Below are positions 15,501 to 28,386 of a DNA stretch of 64,000 bases, piece by piece (position 1 is the first letter of the stretch; each line of letters begins with the position of its first letter). The notes under the pieces were generated by a model. The model saw nothing but the letters and a program-made list of their open reading frames with translations, did not search any database and was not told the DNA's origin. A program made the position numbers and the translations under genes. Origin of the DNA: Chlorokybus atmophyticus. Lineage: Eukaryota > Streptophyta > Chlorokybophyceae > Chlorokybales > Chlorokybaceae. The stretch lies in contig RHPI01003124.1 in assembly GCA_009103225.1 (NCBI GenBank), positions 249,757-313,756 of the forward strand. The letters are read 5' to 3'.

Positions 15501-17719
15501 CTACTCATGACTATCAACACGACTCTCATAGTACTCTCATAGTACTCTCATATTACTTCAACCATCACACACACACGCATGCACACGCCAGTACCACCGC
15601 CCCAACCCAAACACCCCCACTCCACCCCACCCCTCTCTCACCATCTTATACGCCCGTACGCAGAACGCGAGCGGTCGTTCCAGCCTGATCGCCCTGACCG
15701 CATCCATCCACGCGTTGAACCTCCTCGTGGTCGCGAGGGTGTCGAGGACTCCGCTGCCCGCGACGGCCACGAGGGGCGGGACCAGCATCAGCGCGTTGGC
15801 GAGGTCGATGAGACCTTGCAGGGAGAAGAAGTAGGAGCGGAAGGAGCCCTTGGAGTGGGACTTGAGGACCTGAGAGGGTGGGGGTGTGCGTGTGCGCGCG
15901 CATCATCATCATCATCACCATCAAGACAGGAACATGCGTGGCCTGACGGATTTGGGTGGGTGCACTGTGGTAACGGAGCCATGCATACACTCATGCACGC
16001 ATGGCGTGCTCGGCTTGCATGCGACCGACACTTCCACACCAGCACGCATGTACAAGACTTGTTTCGCGTACGCGGGTATCTTTGTCAAGTGTTGTGGGCC
16101 TTGTGCATGCAAGGATTATGCACGCTGCACGGGCAAGCAGCTAGTGAGTCAGAGAGATGTACGTGTACATGACAGTACGCAACTGCTGCAGGCCGACAAT
16201 GAGGGCTCAAAGCCCATACTAAAAAACATACAAATGCATGAATGAATGAATGAATGAATGAGTGAGTAATTCATGCGTTTATTCATGGTTCAATCCATCC
16301 AGGGTCCCATCACACATGGTTAGAATGTTGGTCAACCTAACCATTGATGCATCCATCAACCAGCCTTTGAACCATACATTCGCTCATCCATTCATGCAAG
16401 TCTAACCTCCAGAGAGAAGCAGGGTAGCAACAGCCCGCCAGAAATGATGTCTCCCCACCAGCGCGCCGTAAAGCGATACCTGCATACCACATTATCTTAC
16501 TCTCTTGCTCATACCAAAAACTGCAGTGTTCACATCTGATGCAGCGATCGAGTTTCACTGATTGGAGCGTTACCGTGCTTGGCGGTACTGGCCATAGGTG
16601 CCGACGACATAAAGGACAAAGGAAGCCACTGATGTGCATAGCTGCACGCGCACACACATGAACAAACATGTGATCATCAGTCAGTGATACAAAGCTGCAA
16701 TACGCAAACGTGGTGTGTGCATGGCTATCTGCTTGCAAGTGGTACCGATGCACTCACCCACAAACACCTGACAAAGACCACATTCGCCTCAAACCTGCAA
16801 AGTGTCAATGCGTGTCAGCCAGGCCACAAACAAGCAAGTGCCAACTACATACCTGCACACACGGACGCGCACCCGCACACATGCACATCACTATGACCAC
16901 ACGCATGCATGTGTGCCTGTGCCTGTACGTGTGTGTGGGTGGTCGCGCGTGTGCACGCACGCGACGTGTGCGTGCGTGTTATGTACACACATGTATGGCT
17001 ACATGTCATTGCACGCACACACGAGCAACTGCTCATGGATGTGGCGTGCACAACACTACTCTCAATGCTCACCACAGCGCGAGTTTTGCGAGCCAGTACG
17101 TCAGTTGGCGGTGACGACGGTCCCCTTTGAGCTTTTGTGAAGTGGAAGAAAGCAGCCTCCTCGTCGCACGCTCGCTCAGACTGGTGCGTCCCAACCCGCG
17201 CACACGCCATTGGGCAACCAACTGTTGGGGACGTGTCACATGTTGGGGTCGCATGTTGCGAAAGCGACACAACAGTCGACATGTGTTGAAACAACGCGCA
17301 CGCATGCTGGCACGCATGCACGCACCCAAATGAAACAAAACACCCGCACGCTCACACCCAAGCGAATCCTTGGTGGTTGATTGTTGGAGTGTGCACGTGT
17401 GTGGCATGCGCGTGGGCGTGCGTGCGTGCGCGCGCATGTGTGGGTGTGCATATGCATGTGTGCCTATGTGCATGTGCAGTTGTTTGAAGAACAACGTATA
17501 CTGCCCACGTATACTTACCCCGCGGAGGCGGGACTCAACGTCGGGTAAAGCTGAGGTGATAGATTGTTGGAGGTTGGTGAATCCGGAACCGATAGTTGTG
17601 GACGGCGTGGATGTTGACGTCATGGTTGATGTTGACATTGTGGACATTGTGTTGGCTCCGATGGCCGGGTTGCCATTGGTTACTGCCGTTGTGGGGCCGG
17701 TGGTGCCGTTTCCAGCCAT
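9595..17719 (-). CDS. BK/Slo-type potassium channel with tandem RCK domains
   Basis: Calcium- and voltage-gated K+ channel family; plasma membrane or endomembrane location unknown. 22 exons on the minus strand: 17719-17519, 17221-17073, 16794-16758, 16641-16574, 16479-16407, 15869-15642, 15351-15205, 14748-14564, 14481-14381, 14260-14207, 13987-13923, 13842-13793, 13687-13603, 13215-13099, 12898-12713, 12398-12230, 11990-11869, 11774-11629, 11298-11046, 10812-10599, 10512-10349, 9798-9595; 3018 nt, 1005 aa. Seen: Ser/Thr-rich N-terminus, hydrophobic S1-S3 segments, an Arg-bearing S4-like stretch (RRFNAWMDAVRAIR), S5, selectivity filter TVGYGD, S6, linker RKKWGGSY, RCK1 from HIVIMG and RCK2 from NHVVVFGT. 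An acidic DGDDDCDRVDD run lies in RCK2 but is not the classic calcium bowl. Exons 17 (end) and 20 (start) are least certain. No S0 helix was found. Confidence 0.9.
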
Positions 17720-19457
17720 ATCTGCTGCTAAGCACAAAAAGCAAGAATCAACAATGCAAGGGCAATGACAACAACAGCAACAACAACAAAAACAACAACA
17801 GCACTGTGGTCACACCATTGTATGGTTGGTTGGCCTGAATCATCATTCAGTACATGGTTACATGGTTACATCAGCAGCCTTGACCTGTTGTACTCATACC
17901 AGGGGTGTACTACACGTTGTCATGTATATAACAGGTCTGTACTGGTGTAACACTAAGACAATGCCACCCCACGCAATGCAGCCTGCCTTCTTTCGCAAAC
18001 CAAAGTGAATAGATTATGCTTCAGCAACCACACGCGTTGTTGATATGCATGCAACAACAAGAAAGGAGTGTGATCAAGCCAGAGGGAAGGGTGCGTGTGT
18101 TATATTGCACACGTTTATCGCAGTATATAACCGTACTATACATGCATCGAGGTATTGGTATGGGTAATAACTATCAAGAGATTACGATATTGATATTCGT
18201 TACTTTGCCATTCTCTGAGCGAGCTGCATAACAATGGCGCCCATGTTGATGATGACAACAACGATGACAATGCTGACGACGTCAAGTTGGTTGTTCACAT
18301 CATCATCATCATCACGAAGAAGCATTGCGAGCAGTACCCACACTGACCAGCTGTCAATGCGGCATGCTGCAGCCGAAACCCCAATGCTACTTTGTCTGTG
18401 AAAGCACAGCTTCAGCACTCAGCTCGAGCTGCATGGCAGGAGACCAGGCTGCGTCTGTCTCAGCTACGCCCCCGCTCCGCCTCCGTCTCCTCCTCGCCCT
18501 CATGACCTAGCACTCCACCAACACCTCCACCAACACCTCCTCCTCCTTGTCGCCACTGCCGCCGCAGGCCACGCACTGAACAGCGCTTTTTCTTGACGTC
18601 TTTGTTGGAGTGTTGTATGCTGCTTTGTTCAAACTGCTGCGGCAGCGGCGGTGGTGGAGGAGGGGGAGGAGGAGGAGGAGGAGCAGGAGGGAAGGGGATT
18701 GCGTCGACAAGCAGGAGCAGTAGGTGGTGGACAGGACAAGGACAGGGTCTCGGTTGACCACCCATGCTTTGGGCGTTTGGGCTGTGTTTGGTGTTTTTCC
18801 ACTGCTCGGAGTTCCTGCTCACAGCTGCTCTCAACAGAAGAGACCTATCCAGACACTGTGAGTGAACAAGTGGTTGATTGGATTGCATGTTTCAAGCACT
18901 CACGCAGCCTGCTTGTGGAAAAGTTTGCATGCTAACCCCCAAAAAAAAGGCCCAAGCAAGAAGGCCTGAGACCATAAGCTGTTGAGTCTGTCAAGCTGTT
19001 GCCTCTGTCAACAGCTTGACAAAGCACCAGTCTATGATGTTGCTGCTGTTACTTTTGCTTAATGTTGTGTTGCTTTTGCGTCTGACGTATGGCAGCAGCC
19101 GTCATGCCTGCGTTGCGTGTGTGGGTGCATAACGTCTGCAAGCATCACATGTAACCGAATGCATGCACGCGCGCAAGCATGGAGACAAGCACGCAAATGC
19201 ACACATGCATGTGCGCGCTTGCACGCACACACAGGCACATAGACCCAGGCAGGTGCACACACTTACATGCACACACAGGCACGCACTCACGCGCGCATAT
19301 GCACACAGACTAGCACGTACGCGCACATAACACACACTTGCTCGCACACGACTCGAAGCATACATACACAGCAAATCAATGTTGCCACAACCATCATTCC
19401 ACCAGAAGCACTGAAACACAAGTGGCTGCTGACGCTGTGGTTCTATCACTTCAACAG
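17720..19457. other. Spacer upstream of the channel and ICMT; unassigned hydrophobic ORF
   Basis: Must contain the channel promoter and the missing first exon(s) of ICMT, which I could not locate. A minus-strand stretch ending at 18224 encodes an acidic DDDDD run, a hydrophobic segment (VVSIVIVVVIINMGAIVM) and QLAQRMAK before a stop. It may be the end of a small membrane protein, but it joins neither neighbour in phase. A GGA-rich run lies near 18650-18690. Confidence 0.4.
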
Positions 19458-20260
19458 CATGGCTGATAAGCAAGCCATACTTGCTTGCGATGTCGGCCGC
19501 CTTATCCGAGTACACTTTCTGGTCTCGGTGGGGTTGGGCACGTGCATCGATATCGAGAGAGTGTGGAGTATGTCGCGCTGCAGCAGTCGTTGGCATAACG
19601 CTTGTCATCGGCGGCGAGTGCGTGCGCAAGGCTGGGATGATCGCTGCTGGAGCCAGCTTCACGCACGTCATTCAGCACCAGAAGAGGCCGCAGCACGCCC
19701 TCGTCACGCACGGCGTATATAAGTGAGTGATTGTGCGGATAGGATGCACGCAGTAACTATGCGTGTGGAGGCTTTGATAGTGTACCTGTTGGAGGCGTGC
19801 AAGAGCATGCAAGTGTCCATGTGCGCATGTGCGGGTGCGGGTGCGCGTGCATGCAAGTGGGCATGTGTGTTTCGTGCGCAAACGTATGCGCGTATTACAC
19901 ATTTCCACGCACACGCACATGCACACAGACACATCTACGTATACCAAGCAGTTTTGCAGATACATAAGGCACCCTGGTTACGCCGGATGGTTTTATTGGG
20001 CGATCGGCACGCAGCTGCTGCTGTGTAATCCCGTGTGCACGATTGCGTTCGCAACAGTGGCGTGGCGCTTCTTTGCCGAACGCATACCGTAAGCATCATG
20101 TGGCATCGAGTTATTCTGGTTCAATAGCAACTTGAGATTGATGAGTGTTTTATCACATAACGTACACAGGTATGAGGAAGCTCTGCTGCGCAACTTCTTC
20201 GGCCGGCAATATGAAGAGTATGCAGCAAGGACTCCAACATGGATACCATTCATTGCTTGA
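19458..20260 (+). CDS. ICMT: Protein-S-isoprenylcysteine O-methyltransferase (5' exon(s) missing)
   Basis: Endoplasmic-reticulum membrane enzyme that methylates the C-terminal prenylcysteine of CaaX proteins using S-adenosylmethionine. Exons 19458-19722, 19960-20088 and 20170-20260 are phase-consistent. Seen: WLISKPYLLAM and LVIGGECVRKAGM (matching membrane segments of the Arabidopsis enzyme as I recall it), ASFTHVI, then the catalytic block RHPGYAGWFYW, LLLCNP, WRFFAERIPYEE and FFGRQYEEYA, ending PTWIPFIA. The N-terminal 40-50 residues, including the first membrane helix, should lie upstream. A hydrophobic open stretch with ATG at 19034 is one candidate, but I could not join it in phase. The region between LSEY and AAVVG is about six residues longer than in Arabidopsis. 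Confidence 0.92.
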
Positions 20261-21408
20261 TGGGTTTGTTAATGTAGTATCGTATTGGCGTTTATGTTGA
20301 CACTAGTGTCATGGGCGTGATTGTTGTCGTGGTTGTTATATCGTTGTTGTGATACGCTAGCCTAGGTGGGCAGTTAATAGGTAGGGTGTGTGCGCGCATG
20401 CGTGTAGAGTGCAGAGGGTGGGTGTTACGAGGTTGGGAGAGCCCCCCTTGTTTGCCATGCTGTTGCTGTTGCTTACCACGCACACAGTTCTCTGCTGGTT
20501 GGGTATTGGTGCTATTGTACAGGTACAGGCTGATATGCACCGCAGATGCAACGTACAGCAGTAAGATATGTGGTAGAGATGCTGGGCTGTGCAGCGTATG
20601 CTGTAGCAGTAATGTTTGCATTGATGGCAACAGCAGGCAGCACATGACTCCCGCTCCCATTCGCGCACGAGACAGAATGGGAGCTCCTCCCCGCCATCCC
20701 CTCGCCCTCCAATTCTCCTACCTCGTGCGATTATTGTATTGTTTGTATACATGTAAGCCATGGCGGTGATGTCTTTCAGTAAACATAGCGATAGCATCGC
20801 ATAGCACGCGAGCGCGGGCGTAGCTGCACGCCACGCGGAGCAGGGCAAGCAGCCCAGAAGCCCACAACCACCTGAGACACTCAGACAATACCTCCTTGCC
20901 ACCAGCGGGCACATGCTGGGCGGAGGACCCGTGCTATTCCGCATGAGGCTCCCCCCACGAAGTCCTCCAACTTTTGCTCTAGGAGGGCGTTGTGCATGCA
21001 AAAGACTGCACCCGCACTGGTCGAGCGGCATCATGGCGCTGTTTCCGCCAGCGCGTGGCGTGGGGTGACGAGGCAGCGGCGGTGGCAGCCATGCTGGGAC
21101 GGGCGCTGTTGATGATGGTGCAACCGACAACGGACGTGGACATCGCGCTTGCAGCAGCGGTCTGAGGACGACACGCCAAGGTGCTGTGTAGCGGTGTTGT
21201 ATAATTAATATACATATACACATAGGTATACATATATATATGTATCTATATACATATGTATGTATACATATGTATATATATGTATACATGTATGCATATA
21301 TGTATGTGTATATATGTATATATACACATACATATATGCATAAATATACATTTATTTACATAAGTATATGTATATATCCATATATGTATACATGTATATG
21401 TATGTATA

Positions 21409-21458
<50 letters not shown>

Positions 21459-22101
21459 CATATGTATGTGTATATATATATATATGTATATGTACATATA
21501 TGTATATATGTACTTATAAATCATAAGACACCGCAACACAGCACGCGTGTATATACATATATACATATACGTACATATATACATTTGGTTATATACATAC
21601 ATATGCATGTATGTATGTGTGTATATATATAATACACTAAATATAAGTATGTATATATACGTATAAGTACATATATATATACATATATGTACATATATTA
21701 TATATATATGTACATGTATGTGTAATATATTTCGGTATATATATGCATAAACATGTATATATATATACCTATATATACCTATATATAGGTATATGTATAG
21801 GTATATATATTTAGGTATATATATATTATATATATACGTACATATGTGTATACAAATGTATGAATATATGTATACCTATATACTTATATAAATACGCCAT
21901 GTATATAGCTAGCAAGGATGTGTTGATTGCGCTATGTATACGGGGTGCGGCATCATACATGCTGACTGATAAAACTCGCAGTAAAGTTGCATTGAAGCAA
22001 ACTCAAGGGTTCTTAAGGGGCCACAGTAGACAAGCCATTTGTGTGCAAACTATATATGCGCAGTTTCTTGCTGCACCTGTAACAATCACATCTACTTACA
22101 G
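20261..22101. other. Spacer with large AT-rich microsatellite
   Basis: From 20261 to about 21188 I see no convincing gene; a 310-codon minus-strand open frame (20357-21289) has no family signal and runs into the AT tract. The rest is the AT-rich repeat and unassigned DNA. Confidence 0.5.
21189..21900. repeat. TATA/TACATA-rich low-complexity tract
   Basis: About 700 bp of interleaved TA, TATG and TACATA words, including a pure (TA)n core near 21415-21455. Base composition is far more AT-rich than the surroundings. Confidence 0.9.
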
Positions 22102-22571
22102 GGCTCACTTCCTCGAGGAAGTGGCCTGGCTGTCGGACGATATGCAAGCCATGGGATACAACAAGCGCACCCTTCTACCCAGGCTGAGAGCGGTGATGTG
22201 GACACGACCAGGTTTTGTGTATGATTCCACATACAGGCATTTGTTTCATGTCATTGCTGCAGCTGCTGATACTGGTAATGACGGGTGATAGGTGATTACC
22301 ACCAATGGGGAGCATTACTTTACATGCCCGCTGTATGCATGATCTCTCAAGTGCTTGAACTGTCCTGTCTAACCCTAATCCAAGGCCTACTGTTTTGGCC
22401 TGCAGCCGTTTTCGTGAGTTGCGTGCCAGGAACAAGGACGTCCCCGCAGCTTCCAGCGGCGGGGGCTGGTCGTCGTCATCAGCACTATTGTCGTCGTCCT
22501 TGTCATCCTTTCCGTCCAGTGTCACACTGCCTCACCCAAGCCTTTGCCTGCCTCCTACCTTGTGCAGGTAG
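22102..22571 (+). CDS. Unidentified protein, last two exons only
   Basis: Not recognised. Exons 22102-22218 and 22406-22571 join in phase 2 (donor GT|GTATGA, acceptor TGCAG) and end at TAG. The first encodes a conserved-looking helical segment (FLEEVAWLSDDMQAMGYNK, then LLPRLRAVMWTRPGF). The second continues RFRELRARNKD and ends in a Ser/Pro-rich tail. The charge pattern and codon regularity argue for a real gene whose earlier exons lie in or before the AT-rich tract. Confidence 0.5.
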
Positions 22572-24228
22572 TTTGGCAGGGCCATCATAGCTGCTACGGC
22601 CTGCCTACTGCCTGCCTCACTGCCTGCCTTGCATGCACATAGGTCCAGCCCCATAGCTAGCTAGTTGTATGTGCCTTGTGGTGGTCTATATTGCTTTGGT
22701 TGTTGTGTGTCCGCTTGGTTGCTTGTGGCCCCTCTGTTATACCCTATGCACAAGCCCAACCAGTCACCACCATCATCATATTCACACCACCACCGCCAGG
22801 CTATGTGCTCTCTCTACTCAGTTTAGCCACCCTCCACATGCACAACCCTAAGCAGCACATAGTCATTGGCATACTCGCCTAAAGGGGCCGGGGGTTATCA
22901 AGCACAAGAAAAGCGATGCAGCATTTCACCATGCGCGACACATGCATGTGACACACATAAGCACACTACAAGGTTTACACACCAACCCCACCGGCAGCAC
23001 CTAACTGCCAGCAACGACGCTGATGCAGCAAACCACCCACGACTGTCGGACATGACAATCAATGCATGCGGGGAGGGAGGGAGGGAGGGAGGGAGGAGGG
23101 TCAGGGCAGAGGGGCCCTCAGTGACATGCCAAGGAATTCACCGCCTGAGCAGAGACTGCAAGGAGAAGTTGACGGAGACGTGGGAGAGGGAGAGAGCGGA
23201 GGGGGAGGGAGTCATGCTGGTCTTAGCTTACACCTGCTGCTGACATGCTGGACGACCACAACTAACTCTTGACCGGCCCTGTGGGTAGGTATGATGACTG
23301 TGAGGATTGCTGGAGGGTCATGCGTGTTAGAATGTAGGCTAGGTAGAAGTACCGCATAGCCTGGCGGTGATAAAGGTGCTGTGCTGTTGATGATTGCATG
23401 CTGCCATGACGGTGAATGTGCATGTGATGCAAGCATGAGACAATGAATGCTATGTGCAACGCCATGCTACCATGCGTAATTGTCTACCCAGTACACATCA
23501 CACTTGCTACGTGCAGGTAATAGGTGTTGCTGATATGCATGCATGACTAATGGGGTCGGTGGTTAGTGTTGTAAGTGGTAGTGGTGGTAGTCAACGTAGT
23601 GCTGAAGAGCCGGGTGGTCATGTGTATAAAGAAGGTGCTAGTGAGCGTGCATGGCTGAGTTGGGGATGCGCTTCCTTAGCTAGCACGTTGCTTGAATTGC
23701 ATGCACGCTGAGCATGTCGCATCCTTTGTACAACCACTACTTGGGTATGGCAGTACGCTTCCGTCCGTGGCAGTGTGAAGAGTGTCAGCGGAGTCAAGCG
23801 GGATTTCATGTAATCACACAAATAGGCATAAGCTGCTACAGAAACCTACAACAACATTGGCAGAATATGAGAGACGGTCCAAGTAGTACAGGACCAAGAT
23901 AGCAACCAGTAGTTGCTCATGTAGTCTTCAATGTAAGAAGAACTCTTCGGGCTTCTCTATGTACAATGGCCATTCAGTGCACTGTGGCCAGCAACCTAAC
24001 ATTACAGATCAACTCCTCCAAATGCGGATTGACATCAGCTCGCACCCTACCCAACAGCAACTGCGCACACATTCCGTGCCTGCACAAGCAATACAAGCGC
24101 TGTTAGTTGCCAACTTGCAAAACGAGTAATGCATTTACTGCTGGATGCAGCCAGGAGCAATGGGCACCTGCCTTGACAAAACAAATTGTAGATATGTGGC
24201 ACTTACATACGTGCCTGTCAACTCTCCA
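22572..24228. other. Spacer before VPS34 3' end
   Basis: No convincing gene seen. It includes a GGGA tandem repeat at 23070-23100 and must include the VPS34 3' untranslated region. Confidence 0.5.
23070..23100 (+). repeat. (GGGA)n run, potential G-quadruplex
   Basis: At least five GGG runs, each separated by a single A, on the plus strand; this meets the usual sequence rule for a G-quadruplex. Confidence 0.7.
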
Positions 24229-27200
24229 TCAACGCCAATATTGCGCCCATCTGTGGATGGTTTCCACCATTTGCGGGAAGAGGGCAGACACAGAATCGTT
24301 GATGAGGGATTGCATGTACTGCACGGCCGCTTCATCATCTAAGTCAAGCCTGAACTTCTCCAGGAGCTTGAGCGCGCTGGTTTCCGGGTCCCTTGCTGCA
24401 GTGGTGGAACCCGCAGTGAGGCGGACAAGGTTCAGAATGAGGTTGGCTGACTTGCGCAGTATGTTGAACGCCTCACAGCAAAGTGACTTGAACTTGGCAT
24501 AATACGCGCTGTCGGCGCCACCCATGGCTTCGACCATCTCTTTACACAGCTTCATCGGAGGTGGAAAGGGCTTTGGATCAGCGCCCAGGATGTATGCAAA
24601 GTCGATGTGAAAGAGTCGGCCATCTGTTGTAACCATCAAGTTGTCCAAGTGTCGATCCCCCACCCCCAACACGTATGTTATCACGCAATACCCTGCACAG
24701 CTCCTCACAAACGTGCCCAAGGGGTCCTCAACTCCATGCGAATGTGCAGCAAAGAACCTTGTGATGCTCTTGTACTCAGCAAGGATCTGTACCAGGACAG
24801 GACAATAAGTAGACTGCCGGCATGCACAACCTCTGGTACTTACCCTTGCAAGAGTCATGGAGGGTACAAACTCCACCATTCCCTCATCAGGACCAGTCGC
24901 AAGCACTCTGTATGGTGTCATCTTAAGGTCAAGGTTTTCGCGCTTGAGCAGGCGGTCCATCAACGACAATAGCTGAATTACCTGCATCAGCGCACGTGAT
25001 GTGACCACATAATGGTTGCAGAGGAGTCTCGCAAGCATGTGTGACACAAATGTGGCAGCATGCAATTGGTGGACTTACCAGCTGATCCTGGCGCAGGTCA
25101 TCGCCCTTCTTGAAAATGACTTTGTGGACTCCTCCAGTGGACGCATCCATGCCACTGCTTGCTCCCTGATGCTGGCTTCTGAATGCCAGCAAGAGCGGGC
25201 TCATGACACTCTTGAAGACAAACGAATCCGCTGCTGATATACCGCCAATGGTCACTCGAGGACTAATGGGCAAAGGCACGCCCTGCATAACAACAACCTG
25301 AATGAGCTTGAATTGATTGTAATCAATCGATCAGGATATGTGCGGCTGGTACCTGATGTAGATCTGCAAAAGCGCCTTCTCTAGAAAGCATTGCACGCAA
25401 GCGCTCGGTCTTCTTCTGGGATCGCAAAGCTTTCAAGTCACGGACAGTTGCAGCAAGGTTGCTCACCAACTCGCCCTGTCGCTGGATGCCAATCCATACG
25501 GCATCGCCACCCTCTTCGCGTACGAGTGCATCCACCAGCGCAGTGTGTACATGCCCAAAGCGCGGGCCGTGCGCCTTGTCTTCAAACTCAACTGTCAGAT
25601 ACCAGTGCAGGAAATTGGCCAGATCAGGGCTGCGGGAAGCTCGGCCGACCAAGAAACGTGACAGCCGGCTATCATCTGCTGTTTCATGGCGCAGAGCATG
25701 CACAAGTTGGAGCAGGTACCCCTGCAGCTCCTCGTCATCAGTGCGCTCCAGGACAGCAACAGCGTGCGCGCGGGCGATGGGGCTTGTGACCTCTGGTGAC
25801 AGCAACTCTAAAGCATCTGCTGCACCAATTGGCATCCACGAACGAAGTAACTCGGAAGCCTGCCTCGCTTCATGTGCATCTCCCCAGTCCACGCACTTGA
25901 CAAACTTGGTCAGCGCGCGTGCATCCTGAGTCAAACTGTACCGAAACTTCCACAGCAGCTGCTTTTCTTCGCCACTCAGTGCCTGTAGAACAATCTCAGC
26001 ATGAAGCCCTGTGAAGCCAACACACAATGCTGCAACGTGTACATACCTTTGTTGGAGGAAGTTGCAAAACACCAGCTATGCGTTTGCGCTCAGCAGAGTT
26101 GGGCTTGAGGTCGCGATCAACAACACCGCCACCGCTGCGAGCAAGCTTCAGTTGCTTGGTCTCAGACGGGTTGTCACGATAGATCTCTGGGTCGACCACG
26201 CGAACAAGATCATTCTCATCCGTCAGTCGTGCAATAACCGGCACTGCCAGCTCCTGACAACATGCACGCGGGAAAGAGATGAAGTTCCATCTTATGAGGT
26301 CTAAGCAACACGTATTTGGACAGCTGCAGGCGAGCTACCTGAAAAATGACTGGGTGTTCAAAGCGCGGCAACTCGACCACAAGTTCTCCCCTATCTGCAC
26401 TGGTGTTGGCCGCCAGCTCGCGCTTGCGAATGCATTCAATCTTTGCAAAGGCTAACTGATCAAGCCAGTCGATGTGCGGGAGCTCGCCACGCTCATACCG
26501 CTTCAACAGCTTCTCCAGCCTGTGGATTTCACCCCTGCAACGCAACCAGCAGAAGAAGGGTGCTATGGTTAAGGATGGTGGTGAAAGAAGTGAACAAAAG
26601 CGAAGCACTGCTTCTGTACAAACCTTTCCTTTTTGGGGACTTTTCCAGGAGTAGATGTATCTAGTGACCCGTCTGCAGCACAGCCAAGCCAGACGCGCAA
26701 CTTCCTCCGGCCTGCTTTTAGCTGATTGGCTTTGCTGAACAAGCGCTGAATTGTGCCTCCAGCTGCTTTCGCACACCGAGGATGTGCAACATTCCACACC
26801 TGGTGGCAAATTGTCCATTGATTGAATTGCACATGACAGGCTGTGCAGTACCTACCAATGCTGCAACCAGGACGGTGTGAAGCGGAAGAAGTGCAGCGTA
26901 CCGTAAGAGCAAGCTGTGCATTCGCCGGAAGGTCTCGGATCTTGTAGGGAAGTGTCAGCCATTCTCCCCAGGTGAAGGATCCGTCCGCTGAAGCCGTGAC
27001 GTGAGCAGTGAGCATCTCGGGTCCCGCTGGTGTGCCATTGACAAATAGCTGGCATGCAACACACAGCTCCGCTTGTTCAAGGCTGTCAGCTGCAGCAGAC
27101 TTGTCGTCATCCTTCTTATAGTTCCAAGGCTTCTCAAAGCCTGGCTCAGCTCGCTTACGGCTTGCAACCGTCAACCGCTCGATACGAACACGAACCTGCG

Positions 27201-27617
27201 CAGAATGGAAAGCCATGTAGTCGTAAACACAGGTGCAATGCAAGCTTGCAAGCACAAATTGGTGCGTCATGAGTGCACGCTTGCACCCAAGGTCCAACTG
27301 CCAAGGAGGTGCAGCAATGCATGTGACCAACAGCTTGTTTGCCAACTGCATTGCCAAGGCAAGCAAACCAGCACACAGACATGACAGCTGCATGTTGCAT
27401 GCTGCTAAACCCAGCCATGAAAATGCGATCTGAGCAAAGGAATTACTAGCAAAGGAAGGCAGGTACGTAACCAAGCAGACAATGGCGCCTGGCTCACCGG
27501 AACATTGATGTCGCAGCTGAGGAAGAATCTGAAGTACTCCCCTCCGACTGCAGCGGTGTTTCCTGCAGCCGGCGGCGGCGGTAGCGTTCCACCCGCACCG
27601 CCGCCGCCGCGACGCAT
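24229..27617 (-). CDS. VPS34: Class III phosphatidylinositol 3-kinase VPS34
   Basis: Makes PI3P on endosomes and autophagosomes, working with VPS15 and ATG6/Beclin. Nine exons on the minus strand: 27617-27498, 27195-26902, 26799-26624, 26534-26339, 26253-26047, 25982-25353, 25282-25079, 24981-24844, 24786-24229; 2523 nt, 840 aa, against roughly 810-890 for the family. Seen in order: Gly/Pro-rich start; C2 domain ([34 protein letters not shown]); helical PIK domain ([29 protein letters not shown]); kinase domain with ATP lysine in [15 protein letters not shown], catalytic loop [10 protein letters not shown], activation loop HIDFAYILG and [17 protein letters not shown]-terminus AQYWR. DFA replaces DFG; I recall the same in land-plant VPS34, so this is a lineage mark, not a defect. 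It diverges from LUG. Confidence 0.97.
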
Positions 27618-28386
27618 TATACCAGAGCGCCACGTGGCATGGCTACCGCCCCCGCCTTTGGCAGCGACCTGTGATTAAGGTTTCCACTTTGTTCATTGAG
27701 CCAACAAGCTGTGTTCACCGACCCAGTGACCTGGTTCACAGTCACGTCACACGTGCAGGACTCAAGCAGCTTGGCAGAGGACCGTTACTGGACTCAGCCT
27801 CAGCCTCAGATTTAGGGTTCAAGTGATTTGATCTGCCGCGGCGATTAATATTTTAAGTATGAACATTGTGGCAAGAGTTTCAGCACACGAGACATAAAGG
27901 CACGAACCAACACGAGACTTACCACGGAGAACTTCTTACGTAAAGTTCTGGTCTCATAGACTATCGTGCGCACCTGCTCAATGTGACGAATCTGGTGTAT
28001 CGATTCGGTTCACTTTTCAATCACAAACTGATTCACAGTGACCGAGAGTGAATCACGGTAGGAGGGGACCCCAGCTGCAAGTGAATCAGGCGGTGTCTGG
28101 CCGGATTAGGGTTTTGGCGGAGGGCAGTGTGCTGGTAGCTGGCGCCATGCGGGGCCGCGGCGGCGTAGCAGGCGGCGGCGGCGGCTGCTGGAAGCACGCT
28201 GGAGCTTGGTGAACGATTCCTGAGAGGCGCCGTTCATTGTCCTTAAACGTTTTCTGCTGGGAAACCGGCAACCGGTTGCACAAACAAGTCAGAGGGCTTG
28301 CTTAGGGGGATTGAGACGGGGCGCCAAGCTGGCTTTTGCGATAAATTTACTGTACATGTGTTGAGCTGTCAATCTGCTGCAGCAAA
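27618..28386. promoter_or_regulatory. Bidirectional promoter between VPS34 and LUG
   Basis: 769 bp between opposed start codons. Contains TTTAGGGTT at 27811-27819 and TTAGGGTTT at 28106-28114, both telo-box type. No TATA box stands out. Confidence 0.65.

Noticed and set aside
20357-21289. 310-codon open frame on the minus strand
   Set aside because: Odd composition, begins inside the AT-rich tract, no recognisable domain or splice support.
24560-24610. DFA in place of DFG in VPS34 as a dead or divergent kinase
   Set aside because: I recall the same residue in land-plant VPS34, and the catalytic loop and ATP lysine are intact; it is a lineage mark.
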